Source of the DNA: Halomonas sp. 1513
Lineage (GTDB): Bacteria > Pseudomonadota > Gammaproteobacteria > Pseudomonadales > Halomonadaceae
Reading direction: 5' to 3'
Length of the DNA: 64,000 nucleotides
Assembly: GCA_001971685.1 (NCBI GenBank)
Contig: CP019326.1
Span: forward strand, 2,790,001-2,854,000
Shown: positions 25,884 through 36,779 of the stretch, one piece after another
How the letters are laid out: every line of letters begins with the position of its first letter
Numbering within the stretch: the first letter of the stretch is position 1
Made by a program: the position numbers and the translations under genes
The notes under the pieces: model-generated
Told to the model about the DNA's origin: nothing
Databases searched by the model: none
What the model saw: only the letters and a program-made list of their open reading frames with translations

Positions 25884-28513
25884 GCGCTGGCCCCCGCGCT
25901 GGATTCGAGGAAGTCCTGGGCGAAGCGCTGTAGCACGCCGCCGGCGGTGTAGATGGTCAGCTCCTCCTCGGTGTCCAGGCGGCAGATCACCGGCACCCGC
26001 TGGGTCTCGCCGCTGGTGCGGTGGATCACCAGGGTCAGTGTCGCCTGCGGCGCCGCCGCGCCCTCGACGTCATACACCTCGGTGCCATCGAGCTCAAGGG
26101 TGTGGCGGGTGGTGCCCGGCTCGAACTGCAGCGGCATCACGCCCATGCCGACCAGGTTGGTGCGGTGGATGCGCTCGAAACCCTCGGCCACGATCGCCTC
26201 CACGCCGGCCAGCGCCACGCCCTTGGCCGCCCAGTCCCGCGACGAGCCCTGGCCGTAGTCGGCGCCGGCGATGATGATCAAGGGCTGGCTGCGCGCCATG
26301 TAGGTCTCGATGGCCTCCCACATGCGCGTTATCTTGCCCTCCGGCTCGATCCGCGCCAACGAGCCCTGGCGCACCTTGCCCGCGTCGTCGCGAACCATCT
26401 CGTTGAACAGCTTGGGGTTGGCCAGGGTGGCGCGCTGGGCGGTGAGGTGGTCGCCGCGGTGGGTGGCGTAGGAATTGAAGTCCTCCTCCGGCACGCCCAT
26501 CTTGTCCAGGTACTCCCCCGCCGCGCTGTCGAGCTGGATGGCATTCGACGGCGACAGATGGTCGGTGGTGATGTTATCGGGCAGGATCGCCAGTGGCCGC
26601 ATGCCCTTGAGGCTGCGCTCGGCGGACATCTTGCCCTCCCAGTAGGGCGGACGGCGGATGTAGGTGCTCTGCGGGCGCCAGGCATAGAGCGGCTCGGTCC
26701 TGGCCGCCGCGCTCTTGTCCAAGTCGAACATCGGGATATAGGTCTGGCGGAACTGCTCCGGCTTCACCGCCCGCTTGACGATGGCGTCGATCTCGGCGTC
26801 GTCGGGCCAGATATCCTTGAGCGTCACCGGATTGCCGTCGGCGTCGACGCCCAGGGCGTCCTTCTCGATATCGAAGCGGATGGTGCCGGCGATGGCGTAG
26901 GCGACCACCAGCGGCGGCGAGGCCAGGAAGGCCTGCTTGGCATAGGGGTGGATGCGGCCGTCGAAGTTGCGATTGCCCGACAGCACCGCCACCGAGTAGA
27001 GGTCGCGGTCGATGATCTCCTGCTGAATGACCGGATCCAGCGCGCCGGACATGCCGTTGCAGGTGGTACAGGCATAGCCCACCACGCCGAACCCCAGCGA
27101 CTCCAGCTCGCCCATCAGGTCGGCCTCTTCGAGGTACATCTTGACCGTCTTGGAGCCCGGCGCCAGCGACGACTTCACCCACGGCTTGCGGATCAGGCCG
27201 AGGCGGTTGGCGTTGCGGGCGATCAGCCCCGCCGCCACCATGTTGCGCGGGTTGGAGGTGTTGGTGCAGCTGGTGATGGCGGCGATGATCACCGCGCCGT
27301 CCGGCAGCTTGCCGGCCTGCTCCTCGGCGCGGGCGGCGTCGAGCCCCACCGCCACACCGCGCTTGGCGAGCTCGCTGGTAGGCAGGTGGGCGTGGGGATT
27401 GGAGGGCCCGGCCAGGGTGCGGGTCACGCTGGAGAGATCGAAGCGCAGCACTCGCTCGTACTCGACCTCGGCGAGGCTATCGGCCCACAGCCCGGTGTGC
27501 CTGGCGTAGGTCTCGACCAGCGCCACCTGCTCGTCGTCGCGGCCGGTGAGGGTCAGGTAGTCGATGGTCTGGCCGTCGATGTAGAACATCGCCGCGGTGG
27601 CGCCATACTCCGGCGTCATGTTGGAGATGGTGGCACGGTCGCCGATGCTCAGCGCCTCGGCACCCTCGCCGTAGAACTCCAGGTAGGCACCCACCACCCG
27701 CTCGCGGCGCAGGAACTCGGTGATCGCCAGCACCATGTCGGTACCGGTCACGCCGGGCTGCAGCTTGCCGGTCAGCTCCACGCCGACGATGTCCGGCAGG
27801 CGCATCATCGAGGCGCGGCCGAGCATCACGCTCTCCGCCTCGAGGCCGCCGACGCCCACCGAGATCACCCCCAGGGCATCGGTCATCGGCGTGTGGCTGT
27901 CGGTACCCACGCAGGTATCTGGAAAGGCGACCTTCCGGCCGCTGGCATCGGGCTGGACCTGCACCACCGGCGACATCTTCTCCAGGTTGATCTGGTGCAT
28001 GATGCCGTTGCCGGGCGGGATCACGTCGACGTTCTCGAACGCGGTCTTGGTCCAGTCGATGAAGTGGAAGCGGTCGTCGTTGCGGCGGTCCTCCACCTGG
28101 CGGTTCTTGTCGAAGGCGTCCGCCTCGAAGCCGGCGTGCTCCACCGCCAGCGAGTGGTCGACGATCAGCTGGGTGGGCACCACCGGGTTGACCTTGGCCG
28201 GGTCGCCGCCCTGCTCGGCGATGGCGTCGCGCAGGCCGGCCAGGTCGACCAGCGCGGTCTGGCCGAGGATGTCGTGGCACACCACCCGCGCCGGGTACCA
28301 GGGGAAGTCGAGGTCGCGCTTGCGCTCGATCAACTGGCGCAGCGCATCGCTGAGCAGCGCCGGGTCGCAGCGTCGTACCAGCTGCTCGGCCAGCACCCGC
28401 GAAGTGTAGGGCAGCCCGGCGTAGGCGCCGGGGGCGAGGTCCTCGACCGCGGCACGCGCATCGAAGTAGTCGAGCTCGGTGCCGGGAAGCGGTTTGCGGT
28501 AGTCGATATTCAT
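25880..28513 (-). CDS. acnD: Fe/S-dependent 2-methylisocitrate dehydratase AcnD
   Basis: The 877-residue aconitase-family enzyme shows the cluster cysteines in AITSCTNTSNP and ACTTCNGMSG, and the swivel-domain QGSSRDWAAKG. Its opening (MNIDYRKPLPGTELDYFDARAAVEDLAPGAY) and its coupling to prpF mark it as AcnD rather than AcnA. It dehydrates 2-methylcitrate in propionate breakdown. It begins 24 bases after prpC. Confidence 0.93.
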   Translation of the reverse strand: MNIDYRKPLPGTELDYFDARAAVEDLAPGAYAGLPYTSRVLAEQLVRRCDPALLSDALRQLIERKRDLDFPWYPARVVCHDILGQTALVDLAGLRDAIAEQGGDPAKVNPVVPTQLIVDHSLAVEHAGFEADAFDKNRQVEDRRNDDRFHFIDWTKTAFENVDVIPPGNGIMHQINLEKMSPVVQVQPDASGRKVAFPDTCVGTDSHTPMTDALGVISVGVGGLEAESVMLGRASMMRLPDIVGVELTGKLQPGVTGTDMVLAITEFLRRERVVGAYLEFYGEGAEALSIGDRATISNMTPEYGATAAMFYIDGQTIDYLTLTGRDDEQVALVETYARHTGLWADSLAEVEYERVLRFDLSSVTRTLAGPSNPHAHLPTSELAKRGVAVGLDAARAEEQAGKLPDGAVIIAAITSCTNTSNPRNMVAAGLIARNANRLGLIRKPWVKSSLAPGSKTVKMYLEEADLMGELESLGFGVVGYACTTCNGMSGALDPVIQQEIIDRDLYSVAVLSGNRNFDGRIHPYAKQAFLASPPLVVAYAIAGTIRFDIEKDALGVDADGNPVTLKDIWPDDAEIDAIVKRAVKPEQFRQTYIPMFDLDKSAAARTEPLYAWRPQSTYIRRPPYWEGKMSAERSLKGMRPLAILPDNITTDHLSPSNAIQLDSAAGEYLDKMGVPEEDFNSYATHRGDHLTAQRATLANPKLFNEMVRDDAGKVRQGSLARIEPEGKITRMWEAIETYMARSQPLIIIAGADYGQGSSRDWAAKGVALAGVEAIVAEGFERIHRTNLVGMGVMPLQFEPGTTRHTLELDGTEVYDVEGAAAPQATLTLVIHRTSGETQRVPVICRLDTEEELTIYTAGGVLQRFAQDFLESSAGASA

Positions 28514-28537
28514 GGTGTCACCCCGTGGTCGGTGAGC

Positions 28538-29665
28538 TCAGTCGCGCTGCTCGATAGGCAACCAGTCGCGGGCGTCGGGCCCCACATAGTCGGCGCTTGG
28601 GCGAATGATGCGATTGTTGTCGCGCTGCTCGAAGACGTGGGCGCACCAGCCGGTGACCCGCGAGCAGACGAAGATCGGCGTAAACAGCTTGGTCGGGATA
28701 TCCATGAAGTGATAGGCGCTGGCGTGGAAGAAGTCGGCATTGCAGAACAGCTTCTTCTCGCGCCACATCACCGCCTCGACCCGCTCCGAGACCGGGTAGA
28801 GCACGCTGTCGCCGACGTCGTCCGCCAAGCGCTTTGACCACGCCTTGATGATCGCGTTGCGCGGGTCGGACTCGCGGTAGATGGCGTGGCCGAACCCCAT
28901 GATCTTCTCTTTACGCTCGAGCATGCCGAGAATCTCGCGCTCGGCCTCGTCGGCGGAGCGCCAGTGCTCGATCATCGCCATCGCTGCCTCGTTGGCGCCG
29001 CCGTGCAGCGGGCCGCGCAGCGAGCCGATGGCACCGGTCACGCAGGAGTGCATGTCGGAGAGCGTCGAGGCGCACACCCGGGCGGTGAAGGTCGAGGCGT
29101 TGAACTCGTGCTCGGCGTAGAGGATCAGCGACACGCTCATGACCCGCGCGTGCAGCTCGCTGGGCACCTCGTCGCGCAGCAGATGCAGGAAGTGGCCGCC
29201 CACCGAATCGTCGTCGGTCTGGGTATCGATGCGCACGCCGTCGTGGGTGTAGCGATACCAGTAACAGATGATCGACGGCAGCACCGCCAGCAGGCGGTCG
29301 GCGGCGTCCTGCTGCTCTTCGAAGCGCTCCTCGGTCTCGAGGTTGCCGAGCATCGAGACGCCGGTGCGCATTACGTCCATCGGGTGGGCGTCGGGGGGAA
29401 TCTGCTCGAGCACCGCGCGCAGCGGCGCCGGCAGGCCGCGCAGGCCCTTGATCTTGGTGATGTAGGCGTCGAGCTCGGCCTGGGTGGGCAGCTTGCCCTT
29501 GAGCAGCAGGTAGGCGACCTCCTCGAAGCGCGCCTTGTCGGCCAGCTCGGCGATGTCGTAGCCGCGGTAGGTCAGCCCCGAACCGCTCTGGCCCACGGTG
29601 CACAGCGCCGTGCTGCCGGCGCTCTGGCCACGCAGGCCGGCGCCTGCAAGGGGTTTATCAGCCAT
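28538..29665 (-). CDS. prpC: 2-methylcitrate synthase PrpC
   Basis: The 375-residue citrate-synthase-fold enzyme starts AGLRGQSAGSTALCTVGQSGSGLTYRGYDI. It has the catalytic histidines in LHGGANEAAM and GFGHAIYR, and the catalytic Asp probably in NADFFHASAY. It condenses propionyl-CoA with oxaloacetate. It sits between prpB and acnD in the operon, and GGAGA precedes the ATG. Confidence 0.94.
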   Translation of the reverse strand: MADKPLAGAGLRGQSAGSTALCTVGQSGSGLTYRGYDIAELADKARFEEVAYLLLKGKLPTQAELDAYITKIKGLRGLPAPLRAVLEQIPPDAHPMDVMRTGVSMLGNLETEERFEEQQDAADRLLAVLPSIICYWYRYTHDGVRIDTQTDDDSVGGHFLHLLRDEVPSELHARVMSVSLILYAEHEFNASTFTARVCASTLSDMHSCVTGAIGSLRGPLHGGANEAAMAMIEHWRSADEAEREILGMLERKEKIMGFGHAIYRESDPRNAIIKAWSKRLADDVGDSVLYPVSERVEAVMWREKKLFCNADFFHASAYHFMDIPTKLFTPIFVCSRVTGWCAHVFEQRDNNRIIRPSADYVGPDARDWLPIEQRD

Positions 29666-29750
29666 GACGTGTCTCCTTCTCCCGGGCCCCTGCGGGCCGG
29701 TGAATGTGGGATGTTGTTATGGAATCGGTAACGGTCAACTGCTGCGCACG

Positions 29751-30638
29751 CTAGGCGTTGTTCTCCTGCACGAACAGCGCATCGAGCTTGCGCTCGAAGT
29801 CGTGATAGTTGAGGAAGTCGTAGAGCTCGTCGCGGGTCTGCATCAGCTCGACCACGTCGCGCTGGTGGCCGTTGGCGTGGATGCTCTGGTAGACCTTGAG
29901 CGCCGCGGCGTTCATGGCGCGGAACGCCGAGAGCGGATACAGCACCATCTGGCAGCCCACCTCGGAGAGTTCCTGCTGGGTGAACAGCGGCGTGGCGCCG
30001 AACTCGGTGATATTGGCCAGGATCGGCGCATCGACCCGCTCGCAGAACGCCTGGTAGTCGTCGAGGCTGTGCACCGCCTCGGCGAAGATCGCATCGGCGC
30101 CGGCCTCGACGCAGGCATTGGCGCGCTCGATGGCGGCGTCCAGCCCCTCCATCTGGAAGGCGTCGGTGCGCGCGATGAGGAAGAATTCCGGGTCGATGCG
30201 CGCGTCGGCGGCGGCCTTGATGCGGTCGACCATCTCGGCCTGGCTGACGATCGCCTTGTTGGGGCGATGCCCGCAGCGCTTCTGGGCCACCTGGTCCTCG
30301 AGGTGCACGGCGGCCACCCCGGCGCGCTGCATCTCCTTGACCGTGCGCGAGATATTGAAGGCGCCGCCCCAGCCGGTGTCGATATCCACCAGCAGCGGCA
30401 CGTCGGTGGCGCCGGTGATGCGGTGGGCGTCCTGGACCACGTCGTTCATGGTGGTCATGCCCAGGTCGGGCAGGCCGAAGGAGGCGTTGGCCACACCGCC
30501 GCCGGAGAGGTAGATCGCCTGGTGCCCGACCCGCTCGGCCATCAGCGCGGTATAGGCGTTGATGGTGCCGACGATGGGCAGCGGCTGATTGGCGTTGAGC
30601 GCGGCGCGAAAGCGGGCACCGGGAGTGGCATGGCTCAT
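29751..30638 (-). CDS. prpB: 2-methylisocitrate lyase PrpB
   Basis: The 295-residue PEP-mutase/isocitrate-lyase family enzyme has [32 protein letters not shown] (the catalytic KRCGH loop) and [12 protein letters not shown]. It splits 2-methylisocitrate to pyruvate and succinate. GGAGAG precedes ATG 30638. It is the first enzyme gene after the regulator. Confidence 0.95.
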   Translation of the reverse strand: MSHATPGARFRAALNANQPLPIVGTINAYTALMAERVGHQAIYLSGGGVANASFGLPDLGMTTMNDVVQDAHRITGATDVPLLVDIDTGWGGAFNISRTVKEMQRAGVAAVHLEDQVAQKRCGHRPNKAIVSQAEMVDRIKAAADARIDPEFFLIARTDAFQMEGLDAAIERANACVEAGADAIFAEAVHSLDDYQAFCERVDAPILANITEFGATPLFTQQELSEVGCQMVLYPLSAFRAMNAAALKVYQSIHANGHQRDVVELMQTRDELYDFLNYHDFERKLDALFVQENNA

Positions 30639-30677
30639 GGGGCTCTCCTTGTAGGGTGGCAGTGTAGTGACGGTCGG

Positions 30678-31391
30678 TTACGACGCCGGCTGGCCGGCTT
30701 CCTGTTCGAGTACCGCGGCGTAGCGCTCGGCGACGTTGGCCCGCGAGGCGCTGACGTGGCGGCGCATCAGCAGCTCGGCAAGCTCGGCGTCGCCGCTCTC
30801 GATGGCATCGACGATGCGGTGGTGCTCGACGAAGGCGCGCTGCGGCCGCGTGCCGCTGGCACTGAACTGAGTACGATAGAGGCGCACCAGGTAGTAGAGG
30901 TCGTCGCAGAGGATCGTCATCAGCATGCGATTGTGGCTGCCCTGGACGATGCGATAGTGAAAGTCCAGGTCGCCCTCGCGCTGGAAGTAGGCCTCGCCGC
31001 GCTTGAGGTCGGCCTGGCGCTCGTGCAGCGCCAGCACCTCGCGCAGCCCGGCGATCTCCTCGGCGGTCATGTGCTCGGCGGCAAGCCTCGCAGCCATGCT
31101 CTCCAGCGCCTCGCGCACGTCGAACAGCTCGAGCAGCTCCTTCATCGACAGCTTGACCACCCGCGCGCCGACGTGGGGCACTCGCTCGATCAGGCGATGC
31201 ACCTCGAGGCGGCGCATCGCCTCGCGCAGCGGCCCGCGGGAGATGCCGTAGGTCTTGGACAGGCCCGGCTCGGTGATCTTGGCGCCCGGTGCCAGGTCGC
31301 CGCGCACGATGGCCTCCTGCAGCTGGTTGAAGACCCGCTCGGCAAGGGTGCGAACTTCGGGTGTGTTCAGGTCTGGCGTGGCTTGATTCAT
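30678..31391 (-). CDS. GntR-family regulator of the methylcitrate operon
   Basis: The 237-residue FadR/FCD-type GntR protein has the N-terminal HTH (LAERVFNQLQEAIVRGDLAPGAKITEPGLSKTYGISRGPLREAMRRLEVHRLIE) and an FCD domain with the metal ligands expected in DFHYRIVQGSHN and EHHRIVDAIESGD. ATG 31391 is taken; the frame stays open to 31451 but covers the operator. It heads the prp operon and should sense a methylcitrate-cycle intermediate. Confidence 0.88.
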   Translation of the reverse strand: MNQATPDLNTPEVRTLAERVFNQLQEAIVRGDLAPGAKITEPGLSKTYGISRGPLREAMRRLEVHRLIERVPHVGARVVKLSMKELLELFDVREALESMAARLAAEHMTAEEIAGLREVLALHERQADLKRGEAYFQREGDLDFHYRIVQGSHNRMLMTILCDDLYYLVRLYRTQFSASGTRPQRAFVEHHRIVDAIESGDAELAELLMRRHVSASRANVAERYAAVLEQEAGQPAS

Positions 31392-31395
31392 GATT

Positions 31396-31409
31396 AATTG
31401 TCGACAATT
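31396..31409. promoter_or_regulatory. GntR operator 1 of the prp operon
   Basis: AATTGTCGACAATT is a perfect 14-base palindrome 5 bases upstream of the GntR start. The ATTGTC/GACAAT half sites match the form I recall for GntR-type PrpR regulators. Confidence 0.75.
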
Positions 31410-31521
31410 GGGTTCTAAAGGCACTCTAACCAGCCGCCGCCCAGGAATCAAGCGTAAGCCGCGCTGTGCGGCCTACGCCTTTGGGCGTAGAGCCCGGATA
31501 ACGCGGGCTCGCCCGGGGCCA

Positions 31522-31535
31522 CATTGTCAACAATG
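31522..31535. promoter_or_regulatory. GntR operator 2 of the prp operon
   Basis: CATTGTCAACAATG is a 14-base near palindrome with the same ATTGTC half site, 126 bases from operator 1. The pair could span the prp promoter. Between them (31473-31490) lies a small hairpin, CTACGCC-TTTG-GGCGTAG. Confidence 0.65.
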
Positions 31536-31647
31536 ATGCTATTTTAGCATAAGCCGTTGATAGGCCGTCTTCATCCAACGCTCGGCAGATGAGACAAACG
31601 CCGGGACGACGCCTAGAATGAGGCGCTCGTTGAGGAAAGCGCCGCGC

Positions 31648-33009
31648 ATGACATCACCACTCGAGATCACCGCCCTACCCTATCAGCCCGATCCGTTGGG
31701 CTACTTCGCCGCCCTGCGCCAGCAGCCGGGCGCGGTGCTGCTCGACAGCGGCCGCCCCCACGGCCCCGGCGGCCGCTACGACATCCTCAGCGCGCGGCCC
31801 CTGGAGACCCTCGAGATCGACACCCGCGGCCAGGCCCGCGACGCCCAGGGCAAGCCCCTGCCCGGCACGCCCATCGAGGCGCAGAAGGCGCTGCTGGCCA
31901 GCCTCAGGGGCGACCCGCCCGACAGCGAACTGCCGTTTCTCGGCGGCCTGATCGGCTTCTGGAGCTACGACTTCGGCCGCTGCCTGGAACCGCTGAACGG
32001 CGCCGCCCGCAGCGCCACCGCCCTGCCCTGGAGCCGCGTCGGCCTCTACGACTGGGCGCTGATCCAGGACCACCAGGCCCAGCAAAGCTGGCTGGTGGCC
32101 AGCGCCGCGCGCCGCGCCGAGGTCGAGCAGTGGCTGGCCGCAGCGGCGCCCGAGGGCGCACCGTTCAAGATCACCGCGCCGTTTACCGCCGAGCTCGACC
32201 GCGACGGCTACGGCCAGCGCTTCCGCCGCGTGCAGGCCTATATCCAGGCCGGCGACTGCTACCAGATCAACCTCGCCCAGCGCTTCAGCGCGCCCTACCA
32301 CGGCGATCTGTGGCAGGCCTACCTGCGCCTGCGCCGGGCCACCCCCACGCCCTTCGCCGGCTACCTGGCGTGGGACGACAAGGCGGTGCTGTCACTGTCG
32401 CCGGAGCGCTTCCTGCAGGCCCACCACGGCCAGGTCGAGGCGCGGCCGATCAAGGGCACCCGCCCCCGCGGCGCCACCCCGCAGGAGGACCGCCGCCTGG
32501 CCGAAGCGCTGCTGGCCAGCGACAAGGACCGCGCCGAAAACGTGATGATCGTCGACCTGCTGCGCAACGACCTGGGCCGGGTGTGCCGTCCCGGCAGCGT
32601 GCGGGTGCCGCAGCTGTGCGGCCTGGAGAGCTACGCCAACGTCCACCACCTGGTCAGCAGCGTGCGCGGTGAGCTGGCCACGCAGCGCTCGACCCTCGAC
32701 CTGCTGGCGGCCTCCTTCCCCGGCGGCTCGATCACCGGTGCGCCCAAGGTGCGCGCCATGCAGATCATCGACGAGCTGGAGCCCAGCCGGCGCAGCGCCT
32801 ACTGCGGCAGCCTCGGCTACGTCGACCAGCGCGGCCATATGGATACCTCGATTGCCATCCGTACCGCGGTGGCCGACGCCGGCCAGCTGCATCTGTGGGG
32901 CGGCGGCGGCCTGGTCGCCGACTCCGACGAAGAGGCCGAGTACCACGAGACCCTGGACAAGATCCGCCACCTGCTGGGTGCCCTGGACCACGACAGCGCC
33001 ACGCCTTGA
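31648..33009 (+). CDS. pabB: Aminodeoxychorismate synthase component I
   Basis: The 453-residue chorismate-binding enzyme has DCYQINLAQRF, SLSPERFLQA, the PIKGTRPRG element, DLLRNDLGRVC and GGSITGAPKVRAMQIIDELEP near the C-terminus. The PIKGT lysine marks PabB rather than TrpE. It makes 4-amino-4-deoxychorismate for folate with a glutamine amidotransferase subunit. TGAGGAAAG precedes ATG 31648. Confidence 0.92.
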   Translation: MTSPLEITALPYQPDPLGYFAALRQQPGAVLLDSGRPHGPGGRYDILSARPLETLEIDTRGQARDAQGKPLPGTPIEAQKALLASLRGDPPDSELPFLGGLIGFWSYDFGRCLEPLNGAARSATALPWSRVGLYDWALIQDHQAQQSWLVASAARRAEVEQWLAAAAPEGAPFKITAPFTAELDRDGYGQRFRRVQAYIQAGDCYQINLAQRFSAPYHGDLWQAYLRLRRATPTPFAGYLAWDDKAVLSLSPERFLQAHHGQVEARPIKGTRPRGATPQEDRRLAEALLASDKDRAENVMIVDLLRNDLGRVCRPGSVRVPQLCGLESYANVHHLVSSVRGELATQRSTLDLLAASFPGGSITGAPKVRAMQIIDELEPSRRSAYCGSLGYVDQRGHMDTSIAIRTAVADAGQLHLWGGGGLVADSDEEAEYHETLDKIRHLLGALDHDSATP

Positions 33010-33172
33010 GATCAACGGCGCTGCTTAGCACGTTACGAACTAACAGAGCGCCCGCAAGCTCGCTTTTCGCTATATAACGACCTAACCAAACGATATTGGG
33101 GCGAGGCCCGACGCCTTTGGTAATCTGGCGCCATACACCAGAGCGGCGGCTCTCCGCCTTCAGGAGCTTTTG

Positions 33173-33793
33173 ATGGAACTCGATATCGACAGCATCAACC
33201 AGCAGCACGGCCACGACCCCGAGGCCCTCACCCGCTGGGCGCTGAGCCTCGGCAAGCGCGCCATCTGCACCACCAATTTCCGCCCCTTCGAAGCGGTGAT
33301 CCTGCACATGGTCACCCAGGTGCAGCCCGACATCCCGGTGGTATGGATGGACAGCGGCTACAACACCCCCGCCACCTATCGCTTCGTCGACGAGGTGGTC
33401 AAGCGCCTCGGCCTCAACCTGATCACCTACCATCCGCAGCGCTCCCGCGCCCATCGTGAAGCCCTGGAAGGCGACTTCCCCGGCATCGACGACCCGCGCC
33501 ACGCCGCCTTCACCGAAGAGGTCAAGCTCGAGCCCTTCCAGCGCGCGCTGCGCGAGATGGCCCCCGAGGTGTGGTTCACCGCGCTGCGCGCCGAAGACAC
33601 CGCCGAGCGCGCCCGCATGCAGCCGGTCTCGCGCAACGCCGACGGCCTGATCAAGGTCGCCCCGGTGCTGCACTGGACCGCCAAGGAGATGTACCAGTAC
33701 CTGCAGCAGCACGACCTGCCCAACAACTTCGACTACTTCGACCCCACCAAGGTGGAGGAGAAGCGGGAGTGCGGTTTGCACCTTCAGCACTGA
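33173..33793 (+). CDS. cysH: PAPS-reductase-family protein, CysH-like
   Basis: The 206-residue protein belongs to the adenosine nucleotide alpha-hydrolase/PAPS reductase family: ICTTNFRPFEAVILHMV, VVWMDSGYNT, EVWFTALRAEDTAERA, and the C-terminal catalytic ECGLH. It lacks the paired Cys-Cys...Cys-x-x-Cys of APS reductases, so PAPS is the likely substrate. It is somewhat short for CysH. CAGGAG precedes ATG 33173. The neighbouring cysB supports a role in sulfate assimilation. Confidence 0.8.
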   Translation: MELDIDSINQQHGHDPEALTRWALSLGKRAICTTNFRPFEAVILHMVTQVQPDIPVVWMDSGYNTPATYRFVDEVVKRLGLNLITYHPQRSRAHREALEGDFPGIDDPRHAAFTEEVKLEPFQRALREMAPEVWFTALRAEDTAERARMQPVSRNADGLIKVAPVLHWTAKEMYQYLQQHDLPNNFDYFDPTKVEEKRECGLHLQH

Positions 33794-33812
33794 CCCCCGC
33801 ACCTATGTCACC

Positions 33813-33852
33813 AAAAGGCCCTGCCGGTATCCCACCCGGCAGGGCCTTTTGT
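33813..33852 (+). terminator. Intrinsic terminator after cysH
   Basis: AAAAGGCCCTGCCGG and CCGGCAGGGCCTTTT form a long perfect stem with a short loop, followed by GTTA. The A/T ends make it work in both directions, so it can also end cysB transcripts (cysB stop at 33870). Confidence 0.85.
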
Positions 33853-33869
33853 TATTGCCTGGCGCGCGT

Positions 33870-34913
<1,044 letters not shown>

Positions 34914-35121
34914 TTAAATTACTTTATAGCATATAAGCCTATCCCTCGAAACGGCTACGCCCGGCCGGGCGAGTGGCCGCTCTTGAGCGCGTCAATAACA
35001 AGCCGCTATCACGTCGATCAACCAGGCGATATTTGCCAGCAACGCGGGCTGCCGCTAACATCGGCCAGCTAACCTTGCAAAAAAGCACGCTCGACTAAGC
35101 GCAAAGCAACTGGAGATTTAC

Positions 35122-35445
35122 ATGGCTAATAACGTCGATGTCACCACTGCCAACTTCGAGCAGGAAGTGCTCAAGGCCGACAAGCCGGTCCTGCTCAAGT
35201 TCTGGGCACCCTGGTGCGGCCCCTGCAAGATGATGGCGCCCGTGGTCGATGAAGTCGCCGATGAGCGCGCGGAGAACATCAAGGTCGTCAGCGTCAATGT
35301 CGACGATGCCCCGGAAATCGCCGCCGAACACGGCGTGCGTGGCGTGCCCACCGTGATGCTGTTCAAGTCCGGCGCCAAGGTCGCCTCGCTGGTAGGCGCC
35401 CAGTCCAAGACTCAGCTCGCGCAGTTCATCGAGCAGAACGCCTGA
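35122..35445 (+). CDS. trxA: Thioredoxin 1
   Basis: The 107-residue protein has the active site FWAPWCGPCK at about residues 28-37 and the cis-proline loop GVRGVPTVMLF. It is a cytosolic disulfide reductant, also the electron donor for PAPS reductase, which fits its place near cysH and cysB. CTGGAG precedes ATG 35122. The 280 bases between it and cysB contain no other gene that I can see. Confidence 0.95.
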   Translation: MANNVDVTTANFEQEVLKADKPVLLKFWAPWCGPCKMMAPVVDEVADERAENIKVVSVNVDDAPEIAAEHGVRGVPTVMLFKSGAKVASLVGAQSKTQLAQFIEQNA

Positions 35446-35470
35446 TCGATCGGCTAGTGCCTGCTGGCCG

Positions 35471-36604
35471 CTACTCGGCGCCCCGTTGATGCTCATCATC
35501 GGGGCGCTGTCGTTTCAGGCGCACCCGTCCCGGCAGAATCTCATCGCCCGCGGCACTCTTCTCGGCTCCCGGCCCCAGTAGCCGCGCGATCCAGCGCGTG
35601 TCCGGGTGGCTGTCGAGGGCGATCTTGAGGGTCATGGTCAGCAGCACCGATAGCAGCATGCCCACCGTGCCGAGTATCCAGCCCCACACCACCAGCGACA
35701 GAAACGCCACGAAGGTCGACAGCCCCAGCGCTCGCCCCATCACCCGCGGCTCGACCAGGTTGCCCATCACGAAGTTGATCGCCAGATAGCAGAGTGCCAG
35801 CACCACTGCCGAGCCCCAGCCGGCGTCCGGCGATACCAGCAGCAACAGTACCGGCGGAATCGCCGCCAGCGCCGAGCCGATATTGGGAATGAAATTCAGG
35901 CCGAAGGCCATGGTGGCCCACAGCAGCGGGAAGCCCACGCCGACCGCCACGCAGGCGATCCATACCAGCACTCCGGTGATCAGGCTGATCACCGTCTTCA
36001 CCGCCAGGTAGCGCTTCAACGTCAGGCTGAACTCGCTGAGCCGGCGCAGGCTGGGCGCCGGGTCGAGCAGTGCCTGGCTGATCTTGTCGCGAAAATTGAG
36101 CGTCTCGAACAGCATGAACACCACCAGCAGGCCAACGATCGCACTCTGGAACAGCAGGTTGCCGAGATGGCCGAGAAGGGTCGGTATCATCTGGGTGACG
36201 TTGGCGTCATCGAACCACTCGGCGAACTGCTCGGGCCGCACCGACATGCCGCGGCTGGCCAGCCAGTTGAGCAGCTCGTAGTAGTAGGCGTAGGCCTGCT
36301 CCTCGATATCCGGCAGCGCGGCGATGAAGGTGCTGAAGGTGTTGGCCAGCAGCAGCATCAGCAGGATCAGGAAGGTGCCGATCACCAGCAGGGTGGCGCA
36401 CACCGCCAGGCGCAGGCTGAGGCCGTGGCGATGCAGCCACTGTACCGGCGCGGTGCACACCACGGCGATGAACAGCGACAGCAGCAGCGGCACCAGCAGC
36501 TCGGCGCCCAGCCGCATCCCGCCGATGATCACCACCAGCGCGGCCAGCGCCAGGGTCAGGTTGAGCGGGATGGTACGGGATTGCTGATTCGAATCGGGAT
36601 CCAT
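35471..36604 (-). CDS. AI-2E family transporter (YdiK/PerM-like)
   Basis: The 377-residue membrane protein has eight or so TM helices with the family blocks PLLWATMAFGLNFIPNIGSALAAIPPVLL and NFVMGNLVEPRVMGRALGLS. Members export autoinducer-2 in E. coli or act as ion/proton antiporters elsewhere; the name does not prove the substrate. ATG 36604 is used, and the 19 codons upstream overlap the divergent leader. The C-terminal tail is charged and cytosolic. Confidence 0.85.
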   Translation of the reverse strand: MDPDSNQQSRTIPLNLTLALAALVVIIGGMRLGAELLVPLLLSLFIAVVCTAPVQWLHRHGLSLRLAVCATLLVIGTFLILLMLLLANTFSTFIAALPDIEEQAYAYYYELLNWLASRGMSVRPEQFAEWFDDANVTQMIPTLLGHLGNLLFQSAIVGLLVVFMLFETLNFRDKISQALLDPAPSLRRLSEFSLTLKRYLAVKTVISLITGVLVWIACVAVGVGFPLLWATMAFGLNFIPNIGSALAAIPPVLLLLVSPDAGWGSAVVLALCYLAINFVMGNLVEPRVMGRALGLSTFVAFLSLVVWGWILGTVGMLLSVLLTMTLKIALDSHPDTRWIARLLGPGAEKSAAGDEILPGRVRLKRQRPDDEHQRGAE

Positions 36605-36779
36605 GAGCCTTCCTGGCGTTATGATTGCTTTCATGATGGGCGCAGTTGCTCGCCGAGACAAATCCGCCTCGCCGCGGCCACCAAGATTAGGGAAACACGG
36701 TGCAGGCGCCCAGCGCCCGGGAACCGCCGACGCACGGCGCGCTCGAATCCTCGTCCACTACCTGCAAGGAGGCCACTCG

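Noticed and set aside
26021..28837. Plus-strand open frame of 938 codons
   Set aside because: It is the antisense shadow of acnD and prpC in GC-rich DNA, has no family features, and the minus-strand genes are unmistakable.
29572..31407. Long frames on both strands over prpB/GntR
   Set aside because: They are low-complexity Arg/Ala/Gly-rich shadows of prpB and the GntR gene.
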